Shown: positions 25,735 through 37,771 of the stretch, piece after piece
Layout of the letters: each line of letters starts with the position of its first letter
Position numbering within the stretch: position 1 is the first letter of the stretch
Assembly: GCA_023078555.1 (NCBI GenBank)
Contig: CM041201.1
Span: forward strand, 1,557,713 to 1,621,712
DNA length: 64,000 nucleotides
Direction of reading: 5' to 3'
From: Ulva prolifera
Taxonomy: Eukaryota > Chlorophyta > Ulvophyceae > Ulvales > Ulvaceae
Program-made: the position numbers and the translations under genes
Notes under the pieces: model-generated
What the model was told of the DNA's origin: nothing
Seen by the model: the letters and a program-made list of their open reading frames with translations, nothing else
Databases searched by the model: none

Positions 25735-26691
25735 ATGACTATGGCCACAATGAAGGTAGTGCTTGCGCTCGCGTGCGCCGCGGTGCTCGGTGCCCCAGCG
25801 GCCGCCGCCGACAACCTGCGAGGCGTCGAAGTGGCGCAGGAGGCCTCACACACACGCACGCTGCAAGCTGTCACTGACTTGTGCGGCGAGGCCAACGAGA
25901 AGCCATGCGCAGACGGATGCGCGAACGGGTTCAAGCTCCACGAGGACGGCCTCTGCGTCATGAACCTCGGCCGGTCGATGCTCCAGTCCTTCGTCGGGGT
26001 CTCCGGGTCGTCCACCGCTTCCATCGGCGGCGGCAAGAAGGCCAACCGCCGCGGTAAGGGCAAGAAGAACAATCGCCGCGGAAAGGGGAAGAAGAACAAC
26101 CGCCGCGGCAAGAACAACAAGAGGAACAACCGCCGCGGCAAGAAGCACAACCGCCGCGGAAAGGGCAAGAACGGGAACAACCGCCGCCCCACAGCAAGCG
26201 GAAGCGCTGAGTTCACAGCCACCGCCAGCGGCAACGGCCCCGCATCCGCCGGCGGCACCACCTTCGTCTCCGTGACCAGCGGCCGCTCCAGCGTCACCAC
26301 TTCCACCTCTGCCTTCGGCTTCGCCGGCGCCACCCCCGGCGGCGCTCCCCCTCCCCCACTCAGCGGCCCCCCCGGCATGTACGGAGGTGGACCACCCCCT
26401 CTCAACGGCCCCCCCGGCACGTACGGCGGCAAGACCGCCGCACCCCCGACGATCACGGCCATCACCCCCGCCCCCGTCGGCAAGTCCGCGTGCGCCGGTC
26501 AATGTGCCACAAACTGGGGGCAATGCGCCGGCCAGGGCATCCAAGGCGTGCGCGCTTGCTGCGACAGTGACTACGAGTGTGTCGAGCGGACCTCCGACTT
26601 TGCACAGTGCCGCCCCAAGGCCAGCAGCCAGTTCGCCCTCAAGTGGAAGCTCAGCTCCGCTGGCAACGTCTTGCAGTGCACCACTCACTAG
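25735..26691 (+). CDS. Secreted protein with silaffin-like NRRGK repeats and CBM1-like module
   Basis: 318 residues in one exon, start chosen at the first ATG after an acceptor at 25725. Residues 1-25 form a signal peptide (VVLALACAAVLGAPAAAA). A short Cys-containing region follows (about 48-72). Residues 100-151 are a basic tract with five RRGK units among KK and NN, like lysine-rich silica- or polysaccharide-binding peptides. A Ser/Thr/Gly linker and a Pro/Gly-rich stretch (PPPPLSGPPGMYGGG, about 202-238) precede a Cys module at 253-292. Its WGQC...GVRACC...YEC...FAQC spacing (+11, CC, +6, +10) matches CBM1, the cellulose-binding knot common in fungi. The likely site is the cell wall or scale matrix. 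The function is inferred, and the CBM1 aromatic positions are only partly kept. Confidence 0.72.
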   Translation: MTMATMKVVLALACAAVLGAPAAAADNLRGVEVAQEASHTRTLQAVTDLCGEANEKPCADGCANGFKLHEDGLCVMNLGRSMLQSFVGVSGSSTASIGGGKKANRRGKGKKNNRRGKGKKNNRRGKNNKRNNRRGKKHNRRGKGKNGNNRRPTASGSAEFTATASGNGPASAGGTTFVSVTSGRSSVTTSTSAFGFAGATPGGAPPPPLSGPPGMYGGGPPPLNGPPGTYGGKTAAPPTITAITPAPVGKSACAGQCATNWGQCAGQGIQGVRACCDSDYECVERTSDFAQCRPKASSQFALKWKLSSAGNVLQCTTH

Positions 26692-28503
26692 ACCCGCCTC
26701 GATGCCTAGTCACTGCCGCCCACAAGCATCTGCTAGAGGAGCTTCGCACCCGCAGAAGGCATGGCGTTCAAGGGGCTGCCAGTGGCAGAGGGTTTCGGCC
26801 ACATCAGCGGGCGGTAGGTCTAGCCAGCAGGTACACACAGGTATTGAGCTGTCAGGATTGCAGATGGCTGCCCAGGTTCAGTACGCATATCTGTAGCGTG
26901 ACTTGAAGGGCCGTAGGGAAGTTGTAGTAGATGGAGTATGCCTCTTCGGGAATGAAGGTGACAGCATGGAGGCTAGCTTGTTGCAGCCCTTGCTTGTTTA
27001 GGTCGAACTAATAGGAGGAGTGCGGTAACTAGATATTTCTAGCAGCATTCAGTGTAAAGATCAGATTCTAATCAGCAGCTTATCAGCACCACTTGACCAG
27101 CCCTCGCGAGGTCCACAGGGTTGCACGATTGCCCTCTAACCTCCACACGATGCTTTCATGCAGACTACATCTGTGGTGCTTGAGTTGTGTGTGCTGGCGT
27201 CCGACGTTATATATCTTGTGCAAAATGTGACCACGGCCACTCAGCCAGCTGGGATGCCAATCCACAGGTGTGGCCAGAGACGCAGTGCCAGGATCTCACG
27301 GTTCAACAGAACAATTACACAGCGGCTTCCCACGCCGCCTCTGCCCTCGCAGAACACAGCGAGATGCTGCATGCAACACGCAGACTGCGATCTATCGCGG
27401 CTGCGCAGCACACGGGGGCCTAGGAACTTGTGATTCTCGCGATCTGCCTTACAGGCCAGCACAGCCTCCGAACACACCCCCCCAGCGGCGATGGCACGAC
27501 TGCCCACGGACCACACTCGCTCACACGGAAACGATCACCAGCCATCGCGATGCATCGTGGCCATGGCGTTCCGGCCACGGCCCCTACACAGCCGACTGGA
27601 CTCAGCCCCACACCACGGGCCCTCACTGGGTGCATCCTTTTTGTTCAACCTTGCAGCCCCTGCCAGCGCAGCCGCAAAGCATGGAGGCGCACAGACAGGA
27701 AGCGCTGCTCGCACACAGCTGTGCAGAGGAATCGGTGCAGCCTCTGCTTTGCATCTATCCTTGTCACATACAGAACCGTGGCTGCAGCGGATGCCTTGAA
27801 GCGAGGGCGCATGCGCACGACGCATGCGCGACGCTGTGTTGAGCTCTCGCGCACGCGCACTGAGCTACAGCATCGCTCACTAGTTGTGCGTCATCGATGT
27901 TCCAGGCTCTAGAATGCCGAGCCGATGTGGCAGCCTCAACGGCATCGACCTGCGCACCCTGCCAGCCCCGCACAGTCCCCAACGAAACACCAGCAGAATC
28001 AGGCGCACGGCCATCAGCCTGGGTGGGGGGAGTGCAGTGGAGCAAAAGACCCCCCCCACAACAGCTGCCGGTGCCGTGCCGCAGCTTGCCGACAGCTCAC
28101 GCTGCGCCGCTGCTGCCCATTCGCACGCACCGGGCTGAAGCGCATGCATGTGCGATCCACGCAAGTCCGGCTCGGCCGCGGCCACGCTGCCGCAGACTGC
28201 ACATGCTCCAGCACGCCAGGGAGCGGCACTCTCTCTCGAGTCTCCAGGTGGCTCCCCCGCGCCCCCTCGCAACGCCGGCAGCTGTGTGGACAGAACGGTG
28301 CCAGAGGGGCGGGTGCCACCGCAGGCCACACAGCAGCTGTGCACCCAGACTGCTGCGCTGAGGACTTTGTGCCCGCGGCCGCGGGTGCGTGCAGCATTCG
28401 TCTCCCCTTCACCCGGCGCTCCGCCGGGTGGCCGGCTCCTGGGCGTGCCCATCATCCAGCGGCTGCGGCCGCATGCATGGGCCGCACGGAGCGAATGCAG
28501 CGG
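26692..28503. other. Intergenic between convergent genes
   Basis: About 1.8 kb holding the 3' UTRs of the secreted-protein gene (+) and SF3B3 (-). Many overlapping ORFs on both strands in GC-rich sequence around 27.4-28.4 kb, none with motifs or a splice chain. Confidence 0.45.
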
Positions 28504-29330
28504 TCACAGCACCTTGTTGCGCATGTCCTCGAGCTTCTTCAGCAGCTCCCCCGGGCTGCGATCCGTCTCCTGGCTGATCTGTGCCTGCTTCTCGGCGGTC
28601 AGCGCCGGGAACTGTTCGCAGAGGTCGCCGTCGATGACGTCTCGCACCGGGAAGAACGACCCTCGGAACGCGAGGTGGTCGCGCCCGACGAGCGACGGCG
28701 CGAGCTGCCGCATGTGCATCTCGAGCTGCGAGAACAGGTCGAGGTCGACTGCGTTGGTGAAGGGCAGCAGCACGCCGAGCCCGCCGGAGATGGTGCCGTA
28801 CGCGATCATCTGCACATGCACGCATGCCGCTCATGCATTGCGGAGATGACAGACAAAATATGAGCTGGTGCTGTATGCGAATATTGGCGCGCACGTGTAT
28901 GCAAACCGCTCATGCATTGCGGTGATGGTGGGCCGCGTGGGACACAGCTGAGGATTCTGCATGTGGCGTCAGGGGGGGTGTGGCCGTGCAGATGCATGTA
29001 GGCCACACTGCGAAGGAGTGCCTGGACCATGCCGGACCGTCGGCGGCCTGTGCAGGTGCTTCCATGCTGCGCGCCAACCTCCGCAGCAATTCGACGCAGC
29101 AGTCGGAGGTCACGGCTTCAGAGGGGACTGGCCAACGCGCCGCCGCATGGCAAACGGGTACGACAAAAACTCCATGCATTACACATCACACAGAGGCGGC
29201 GTCCGGGGGGTGGCCAAGGGGCTGCCTTCCCGAACGACACAGGCCGACGACCCGCTCAGCGCCCACCACACACTCTCGACAGAGACAACTCATGTCGCAG
29301 GGCAGCAGCGACCACACAAAGCATGGACAT

Positions 29331-29367
<37 letters not shown>

Positions 29368-32300
29368 CGCGCGCGCCTGCTGGCCGCCCTGTTGCAGCGT
29401 GCACAGCTGCAGAGAGGTGATGAGGTCGCCGGCGTGGAAGTTCGCGATGGCCTCGACCTTGTGCGGCGCGGAATTGAGGGTGCCGCCGCTCGCCGCGAAC
29501 TTCCCGCCGGTCGGGTCCTCCTCGATCTGGTACGAGATGTCCTTCGGGATGCGCAGCACGGATACGTTGCCGAACTTGTCGGCGGCGACCATTGTGTCGT
29601 AGTCGAGCTGCAGCCCACACGTCACGTACCTGCACCGCCGGCGCGCTCAGCGCAATGCGCACTCAGCAGGACGCAGCCAGGTTTGGAAGTGTCGTGTGGG
29701 CATGACTTCAGGATGAAGGCGTTGCACTGCAGCCACTGAGGTGCAACTTGGGAGTGCAGATGAGTGGACAGGCATAGACAAACACAGCAAAAGGATCTCT
29801 TCCGAATCCGCCGTTACACACAGAGCCACAACGCGGCAATGTAGCACGGGCGCAGACAGCGGCTGGAGATACAGGATCTAAGATGCATGCTTGAGAGTAG
29901 GGAGGCTCAGCCAGGGATCGAGAGCTAGTTACATCTAACGCTTGGGACGCCGGCTGTAGAGTGATGGCATCATGTCGCAGCCGGCATACACCACTATGTT
30001 TTGATCTGTTGATGGTGTAGTGGCCAACGCCCCGCATCGTTCTCCAGGTACGGGAATAGTGCCGGGCACCAGCTGGGTGTCGGCCTGGAGAACCTGGCCC
30101 AGACGAGCTGGGCAAGCTGTTGGCCTCACAGCACGTTCACCAGTCCCTGATCCACTGCGGGATGACATGCGTCTTGATGACATGCTTCGAATGCACACGT
30201 CCTCCTGCAGTATGTGAGAACAAGAGATAAGCAGCGCACCGTGGGCACATGTCGTCTGCAAAGATGTAGAACGAGTTCTCGAGCTTCTTGTAGCGCAGGA
30301 AGTGGAAGCTCTCGTGCGAGTCCCCGACGTAGATGCGGTAGCCGCTCGTGCTGATCGTCGTGATCAGGTTCGGGATGCCCTGGAACTCGCACTTGCGTAG
30401 CAGCTTCTTGCGGCCGCACTCCATCAGGCGCAGGCTCTTGCCGCAGCCGACGAGGAGGCGGCTCTGGAAGGCCGCGAGCGCGGCCGGGATCGCGCCCGGC
30501 CCGAGAGACGTCTTGTGCCACGGGATGAGCGACCGCCCGTCCGGCGCGAACTGGTACAGCCGCACAAAGCCCTCTGCACGCATGAGGCGGGAGTGTGAGC
30601 GGCAAACATGCGGCGCTTGCAGGCTTGACCACCCGGCTGCATCCACGACTAAGCATGAGCTCACCTCACCACATACGCATTTCGCGCCTGCTACTGCATC
30701 AGACGCCACATGTGAGCGTGACATACACAATGCATGCAGTACATGCATACATGCCCGCCACCCTGTACCTGAATGCCGACGCCCAAAACTCGAATAGAAA
30801 TGGGGCAGAGACCCCGTTGGAACAACAACAAAACCGGTAACGAGCGCGCGTGCGCGCCAAGCGGAGAACGCACCGGTCGCGGAGCGCGGGTAGAACTTGA
30901 GGTCCTTCGCAGTGCCGACGGCGAGCATGCGCTGGCCGGGCATCTGGTTGTCAAAGGACACGAGGGCCATGCAGAGGGCGGCCTCGTTGTTGTCGAGGTG
31001 CACGACCGCTGACGTTCGCGGCTCGCCGTCCACGACATGCATGAGGCGCACGCAGCTGCCCCACTGGCCGGCCTCCGCCGTGTGCAGCGTCTGCAGGTCG
31101 TCCTCGAGGGCCTTGACGTCTTCGGTGAGCTCGCCGTTGGGCGCGAGGTGGGACGGGTGGCCGAGGGTCGCGGCAATCTCCTGCATAGGCTTATGCTGAG
31201 ATATGGGGCCGGTCATCCGGAGACGTGTATGTCCGGCAAGGACATGGCCAAGTGAGCCCGTGTAGGGTATTTTGCCTAGCTTGACAGATGAGTGAACAGG
31301 CGACGGCAGGCACGTACATCACAGACATCTCCTGAAAGCGTCCACACGATGTTGTTGACGAGGCGGACTGTCGGGGCTGGCACCCGCACGCGACACCGGA
31401 GAGAAAAACATGAGCAGGCATCCTATTGACAGGTGGATCTTGAGGGGCGGGAGGGCTTGCACAACAGAAGGTCCAGGCTGATGCCTTGCCTGAACGGCAG
31501 TCAGGCATGCTCACACCGCCAGACAGGTGAAAGCACGTGAGCTGTGATGATGGATGTCATCGAACTTACATGTAGAAACAGCAAAAGCAGATGTAATCGC
31601 ACGTGTATGTAAACCCTGTACTGGTGAATGTAATCGCACTTGTATGTCAAATGCAATGATAAATGAACGGGCGATGTAACATGGTAGCAACTCTCGAGAC
31701 CCCGGCAGGACAGATCGGCAGGGGTCGGCCGCGGCCGCCGCCGCACCTGCAGGTCGCCGCGCTGCGGGTACGAGTCCATGCCCTGGTCCGCCTCGACGGT
31801 GATGATCAGCTGCAGCTGCTCGTCCACCAGCAGCTTGCGCGGCGTGAACCCGAGCTTGAGGACGCGCTGCGTGAACGGCTCCCCGAGGCGGTCGATCGTC
31901 AGCACGCGCAGCGTGCCCGTGCCTGCCGCGTTCGCGACCACCGCCACGAGCCCCTCCCCGACCTTGTCCGACGCAAACGGCGCGACGTAATCGACCGCGT
32001 CGTACGCGAGAGGGACGAGCTGGAACTTGCCGTTGTGGACGTGGCCGAGCCAGGGCCACGCGGAGAGGGCCATCATGGCCGGGGAGCCCGCGGCGGTGAC
32101 GGGGAGGAGGGTGGGGGGGTTGACGCCGAGGAAGCGCATGCGTTGGTCGCTGAGGCGGCCGGAGAGGGGGTCAACCTCGGTGCGGATGAGGACGCCGGTC
32201 TGGAGGCCGATGTGCAGGAAGAGCGACGCGGACGCGGACGTGTCTCCTGCATGGTAGCGTTTCGTCGATGCATACCATTTAGTGCGGACTGGAATGCGGT

Positions 32301-35300
32301 GCAATCCGGCGGGGATGACGATGTTTGTTTTGGGCAAGGTTGAGGCCAATCACGTCGTGCGCGAGGCCTGTAATCTAGGTATGCACACACAGTGACAGCT
32401 CGATAGGTGTTGTGGAGCGGCAGCACGCTGTGGGAGGGGGACAGGGTAGACCGCACGCCGCTCGCGGCCGTAACAACAGCGCGGGGTTGCATGTGCGCTA
32501 CACGCAATTGCGCGCAAGCGTTGGCAGCACCGCGAGAGCTCACGCTGGGTTGGGTCGGGGGAGGGGGTGGGATCGGGGGGTAAAGTAAAGTAAATCTGAA
32601 TTTACTGAGCCGTATCCTATTAGACATTGACAATTCCGAATTAACGGGACCACATATGCCGAAGGGGTAAACCACCTGGAAACCCCCCTCAGACGACCGT
32701 ACGCAACTCACAGGGCCTCCTCCTGTGCTAAGCGAGGTGGTCACGTACGGCCGTTTCGATTCCCCAAAGCGCACGCAGAATCGAACCCACGACCGGGTGC
32801 CGCAGCACGCACCTGCGCCACTGACGGTTGCGGAAAGGAGCATCACGGAGCGCGGCACGTCGGACACCGTCTGCGTCGCCTTCGTCTTGAGGGCCTCCCC
32901 GGGCTCGAGCGAGAGGACGCGCACAGTGCGGTCGTGGCAGCCGACGACGACGAAGGGCGCACGCTGCCGGCCCTCCGGCACCTCGGCGACGCCGAGCGCG
33001 GTCACCTCGTCGCTCATCTCCTTCTTCTCCACCTCGAGCAGCTGGCCGCTGGCGTTGAGCTCAAAGTAGACGATCTCTGAGCCTGACAGCGCGATGACTA
33101 CCTGTACAGGCGGGGCACAGCTACTGATTCATGAACAAACGCCACTGATGATGACAAAAGCGTAGCCGTGACAACTGTCCACGTTTGCAGGTGCATGGCA
33201 GAGCAGCAGGGAAGGGTGGATGGCACCTCTGTCACGGGACCATGCACGACGTGTACAGGGCAGCGGGCGGCGGGTGGGTGCACATCGCACGAGTGTGTGC
33301 TTCCTGCAGGGCTGGCCAGGATGCGGATGATGTCAATGCAAAGCATGGGTCTGATGGCAGCATCGCAGGATGCTGCATGGGAGAGAAGGGGGGGTGCACC
33401 TGCTCCTTGTTCATCGCGCAGGCCGTGACCGTGCGTCGGCCCGGCGGCGCCCACTTGTTGATCCGCCGGTCGGCGTTGATGTGCCGCAGCCCCCCCTGGT
33501 GGACCTACACCACATCGCACACTGTGTCCGCACACACACACACACCAGAATCACACTTCTCGCGGAGGAGCACAGCGCGAAATGTTGTGCGCAAAGCGAG
33601 CTAAATCACAGCACACGAACCTCTTCCGGATGAACCCTAAACCCGAATAAAAACTTGCCCTGATCAGCCAACGCTCTGGCGCGTCCCGGGGTACAACACC
33701 GCGGCCGCCACACACGTACAACATGGAGCAGACTCAGCAGCAGCAGTGGCGTAACGTTCGATGACAGCATCGATCGGGGATTAACGACCGCTGCAGAGCG
33801 ACTCGTGGCAGAACCAGATCAGGCGGAACCCTAAAACACGCACAGGGTGCGCACCTGCAGCGTCGAGTTGTTGCCGAGCAGCTGCATCCCGATCGTCGCC
33901 GTCTTGCCCTCGAGCCCCGAGTCGTTCACCTCCTGCACCGTGTCACCAACGCGCAGCACGAGCGTCGCCTTGTCGTCCGCGAATGAGATCACGATGAGGT
34001 CGTCGTAGGGGTCGTCGTGGCTGCGTCGGACCGTCCACACGGCCGTCGGCTTCGCCGGCACCTCCGTCACGGCGACCTCGGAGACGGAGAGGCCGGGGCG
34101 CAGCATGCGCAGCGTGGAGCGCGGGCCGCGGCCGCACGCGGCAAAGATCTGTGGCACCATCTGCACGACACACTGCCATGACAACTCCTCACGGAGGCGG
34201 CCCAGGCACATGCAAGCTTGCCACGCCGAGCGGCGCACCGATTGCTGCACAGATCCCCTCCCAATCCCCTCCCAGAGAGCCCCTCATTCCGGAAACACTG
34301 CCGCAGCAATCTGGGTCACCATGCATGCAGGTGTTTGCACCGGCAGCGGCACACGCAGGCCGGCAGCAGGCTCGCCCTGCGTTCCTCTACAGCGGCAGCA
34401 GCAGCGGCGCCCCATAAACACCGGCAGCAGCAGCGGCGACGCACGCATTCAGTGGAGCAGTCAATTGCAGCGACCAGTGTTGGGTCGTCGGGCCCGATCA
34501 TATGTAACAATTGCAAGCATTCAGGTCTCATTTCTGGGTGGCAGCCGCGGAAATGCTGCGAAGCGACCCAACACTGGCAGCGACGCCATGCACCGGCTGC
34601 CTGCAGCGAGGCGCGCACCTCCCCAAGGAGGTTGGCCACCTTCATGTCCGTCATCGGCGCGAGCGACATGACGCTGTCCTGCAGCGCGAGGTTCTGCACG
34701 CGCCGCGGGTCGAATTGCAGAGGGGTGTAGCCCTCGTCGCCGCCGGCGTGCGCCTCGAGCGTCTTGGACGTGGCCACAAGCTCCGCGTCGTCGTCGCCGA
34801 GGCTCAGGAAGTCGTAGTAGCCGTGGTCGCCGCTCTCGGAGGCCGCGAAGAGGAAGCCCGTCTTGAGGATGCACATCGCGGTCGCGGCGGGGATGGTGTC
34901 GAAGTACTGGACCTTGAGCTCGGTGACCTGGCTGCTGGCGGCCGCGGTGTTGTACTCCGGGATGACCTGCGCGGCCCCGGAGCGTTGGCTGATCAGGGCA
35001 AGGGCTTGTAGGGAGCGGAGTGCTGAAAATGACGGGAGGGTGAAGAGTGTTGTCTGGAGGTGGCGGGTGCGAGGCAGGCATGCATGTACAGAAGAGTGAA
35101 TGGGCACGGACAAACACAGCAACAGCCTCTCTGCCGCAGCAACAGCCACACACACAGCCACACACAGCCACACTACAGCAGCGCATGCATGTGTGATACG
35201 AAGACAAAGTCGAATGCTATCGACCGGATACTACCGGAAGCAGACGGAGAGGCAGGCAGCACGCGCAGCAAACGCGGCACATCGCAACCCTAGCGCAGCA

Positions 35301-37771
35301 TGTGCGTGCATGCATGTGAGCAGGGTGTGGTGGCGGCCCATGAAACGCAAACTGCAAGAAGATTCAGAGACGCTCTGACGGCTGACGTAACATGGCTCAT
35401 CGCAACATCGGAGAGAAGCATGGTGCACGACCCTGACGCGGAACTGAAGATTTGCGCAGGCCTAGGACAGGCGGACACACGGCACGCGTCTGCATCGCGA
35501 CCTGCAGCGCTCGATAAACGTGAAATAACCCTCGCGCACTTTGAAACGCGTTGCGTAGCCTCGAACACGGCTGCTACGCTGTGACGCACTGGCACCCTGA
35601 AGCACAAATGACCAGTCCGCATCTGCTCATGCTCCCGCGCTCCAGTGCAATGTTGCCTGTTGGGCATGCATGCAGGTGCATGCATGACACTCGCGCGGAG
35701 AGAGGGCCGCCGCCATGTGCATGCCAAGCATGCTGCAGGCTTGACGTCCCAAACCAAAACTGCATGTCTGATGAATCAGGCCGCGCTTGCAGATGCCTTC
35801 ACGCGCCATCGCCGGAGACCGATGCCAACAACGCGCACCTTGTAGATGTCTCCATACTCACTCTGCGCGAGGATGACAAACTGTCCGGGGATCTTGTGAG
35901 TGGCTGAGGTGGTCAGGAGAATGCCGCGGTGGTCCGGGAGGTTGCTGCGCCGCGGGATGAGGCACGACACCGTCTCGTGGCCCTCGTTCATGTACATGAT
36001 GAAGTTCTCCGCGCACAGCAGCACGCCGCCGGGGCCCGGGGCGTCCTCCGCCTTCACCTTGAGACTGTCCCCCGGCACCGGGATGAGCATGTTGGCGCCT
36101 GCATGCATGCCGTGTAGAGTGCGCTGCGCATTTCAAGGCGGCGCCGCTGCGATGCTCTGCTGCGTCCGCGGCATTGTGGCCAAGAGTGGCCTCGCATGAG
36201 ACGCCAGACAGCTGACCGAGCGTCTAGGACAAGCGTTTATCGCAAGCGCGGCCCGATCTGAGTGGCTACAAGCCACTTAGTCAGAGTGGTGGTGCCGGCG
36301 ATGCTGTGTTGGGACAGGGTCCCTAGAAGTACACCGAAAAGCTTCAATAGATCGTGGGTAACAATGGCATTGCTTGTGTATACACGGGCCACAAACCCAA
36401 CACGATCTGCAAAGGGGCATGCTCCCACAGATTTGCCGTGGTGAGGAGAGAAGCGCGGCAGGTGCCAGCGAGCTGAGCACATGGAACCTGGCGCGCATCT
36501 CTCCTCACCACGGCAAATCTGTGGGAGCATGCCCGTTTGCGGCCTGAGCACCATACTCGCCGCCCACCCCATCAACAAACTGTGATCGGGCGTTGTGGTG
36601 CAGCAGTCGGAGTCATCGCCTCCTGTCCCCTGTGAAGTCGTCTGCCACGGCTCACGGCACCGCGCAGCCCACACGCGCAGAACAGGTTGCAGGCAGCCGC
36701 GCGCAGCGGCAGCGAAGCGGCTGCCCCGGCCCCCTCAACGCCTTGTCGCCGGAGCAGCAGCGCGCACCACTATAATGCATGCAGCACCACAGGCAGCCGC
36801 AATAACCGCAGCAGCCGCACAGGGGTTGTCGCACAGGGGCTGCTCGTGGGGGCTTGTATCTCGGAAAAAAACAAGGCTCGTACGTACAGCGACGTGTGAG
36901 GCGTGTTGAGCGTGTTGAGCGTGCACAATGGGGGTGCGGGTCACAGAGCCACAGGTCAGCAGAGGGAGTTCAGATCGCCTTGAAGTGATGCGTGGCCGGG
37001 CGTCCAGACGCCACATCCTAGAGAACCTCTGAATTTCCGTGTGTACATTGGCCTGGCGGCCCGGCACTTCAGCGGAGGCGCACCGTTGTCGCAGGGTTCG
37101 CTCCAGCGGCGCGTGACGTGGTTGATCCCGAGGTCGAGCTCGTAGAAGACGAGGTGCTTCTGCGCCTGGCTCGCGGCCTCGCCCGTCGGGTCCTCGTCCG
37201 CGTCCGAGTAGTCGAGCTCGATCGCCGCAAACATCGGGTTCTCAAAGCCGTTGTCGAGAGCCGTCAGCGCAAACACGACGTGGCGGCTCTTGTGCGCCTC
37301 GAGGGGCGACGAGATCGTGAGCTTGTTCGCGGCGTCGCGGTTCAGCACGTATACGAACTTCTGCTTCTCGACGGCGGCGACCATGACCGCGCGGCCGGCG
37401 GGGTCACATGCGATGTACTGCCCCGGGACGATGCGGCGGCAGCCGGAGCGGCCGAAGGTCTCCTGGTGGATCTTGATGAAGGCGCGTTTCGCGGCGGAGA
37501 ACTGGAGGATGACGATGCGGCCGGAGTCGGAGCCGACGGCGACGTAGTCTGTGGGGGTGCCTGGGAGGCGGAAGGTGGCGAGGGAGCGGATCTGGCCAAA
37601 GACCTCTGTGGAGGAGATGATTTGGACACGTCGGGACTCGTCCGGGCGGAGGAGCTGGAGGGTACCGCCGCGCACGACGACGATCTCCTGGAGTTTCGGG
37701 GCGGAGAAGTTGCCGAAGACGGCGTGGGAGATGGCGCTGGCGGGGGCGAGGGACAGGTTGTAGAGGGCCAT
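28504..37771 (-). CDS. SF3B3: Splicing factor 3B subunit 3 (SF3B3/SAP130)
   Basis: Eleven exons: 37771-37084, 36098-35839, 34966-34619, 34160-33855, 33504-33400, 33101-32813, 32246-31747, 31180-30874, 30573-30240, 29629-29377, 28809-28504. All phases agree; 1231 residues against about 1217 in human. The start MALYNLSL matches the family N-terminus; in-frame ATGs at 37789 and 37795 are alternatives. Diagnostic blocks: VGSDSGRIVIL, KIHQETFGRSGCRRIVPGQ, NRDAANKLTISSPLEAHKSR, DPTGEAASQ, ACGRGPRSTLRMLRPGL, FADDMCPR then YDTMVAADKFGN, and VIDGDLCEQFPALTAEKQ near the end. SF3B3 is a WD40-type beta-propeller protein of the U2 snRNP SF3b complex that scaffolds branch-site recognition. The intron after 29377 has a GC donor. 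SRR1-like lies head to head upstream. Confidence 0.96.
29332..29367 (-). repeat. poly(C) tract (sense) after the GC donor of SF3B3
   Basis: 36 G on the plus strand, so C in the sense of SF3B3, starting 10 bases into the intron between exons 10 and 11. Confidence 0.97.
29750..29830 (+). repeat. Dispersed repeat family B copy
   Basis: CAGATGAGTGGACAGGCATA followed by GACAAACACAGCAAAAGGAT, matching 18100-18175 on the opposite strand and 35090-35145. Located in an SF3B3 intron. Confidence 0.6.
35088..35145 (+). repeat. Dispersed repeat family B copy
   Basis: TACAGAAGAGTGAATGGGCA followed by CGGACAAACACAGCAACAGC; CA-rich downstream sequence. In the SF3B3 intron between exons 2 and 3. Confidence 0.6.
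36409..36540. repeat. Long near-perfect inverted repeat (hairpin) in SF3B3 intron 1
   Basis: Arms 36409-36451 and 36498-36540 are 43 bases each and pair with one mismatch (AAAGGGG against AAACGGG). Pairing continues imperfectly inward (GCGCGGCAGG with CCTGGCGCGC), leaving a loop of about 25 bases. Lies within the intron 36099-37083. Confidence 0.95.

Noticed and set aside
25846..26688. 280-codon minus-strand ORF opposite the secreted protein
   Set aside because: Low-complexity Ala/Gly/Val translation caused by the GC-rich codons of the real plus-strand gene.
29029..29739. ORFs containing poly-Gly or poly-Pro near 29340
   Set aside because: Translations of the 36-base G tract in an SF3B3 intron.
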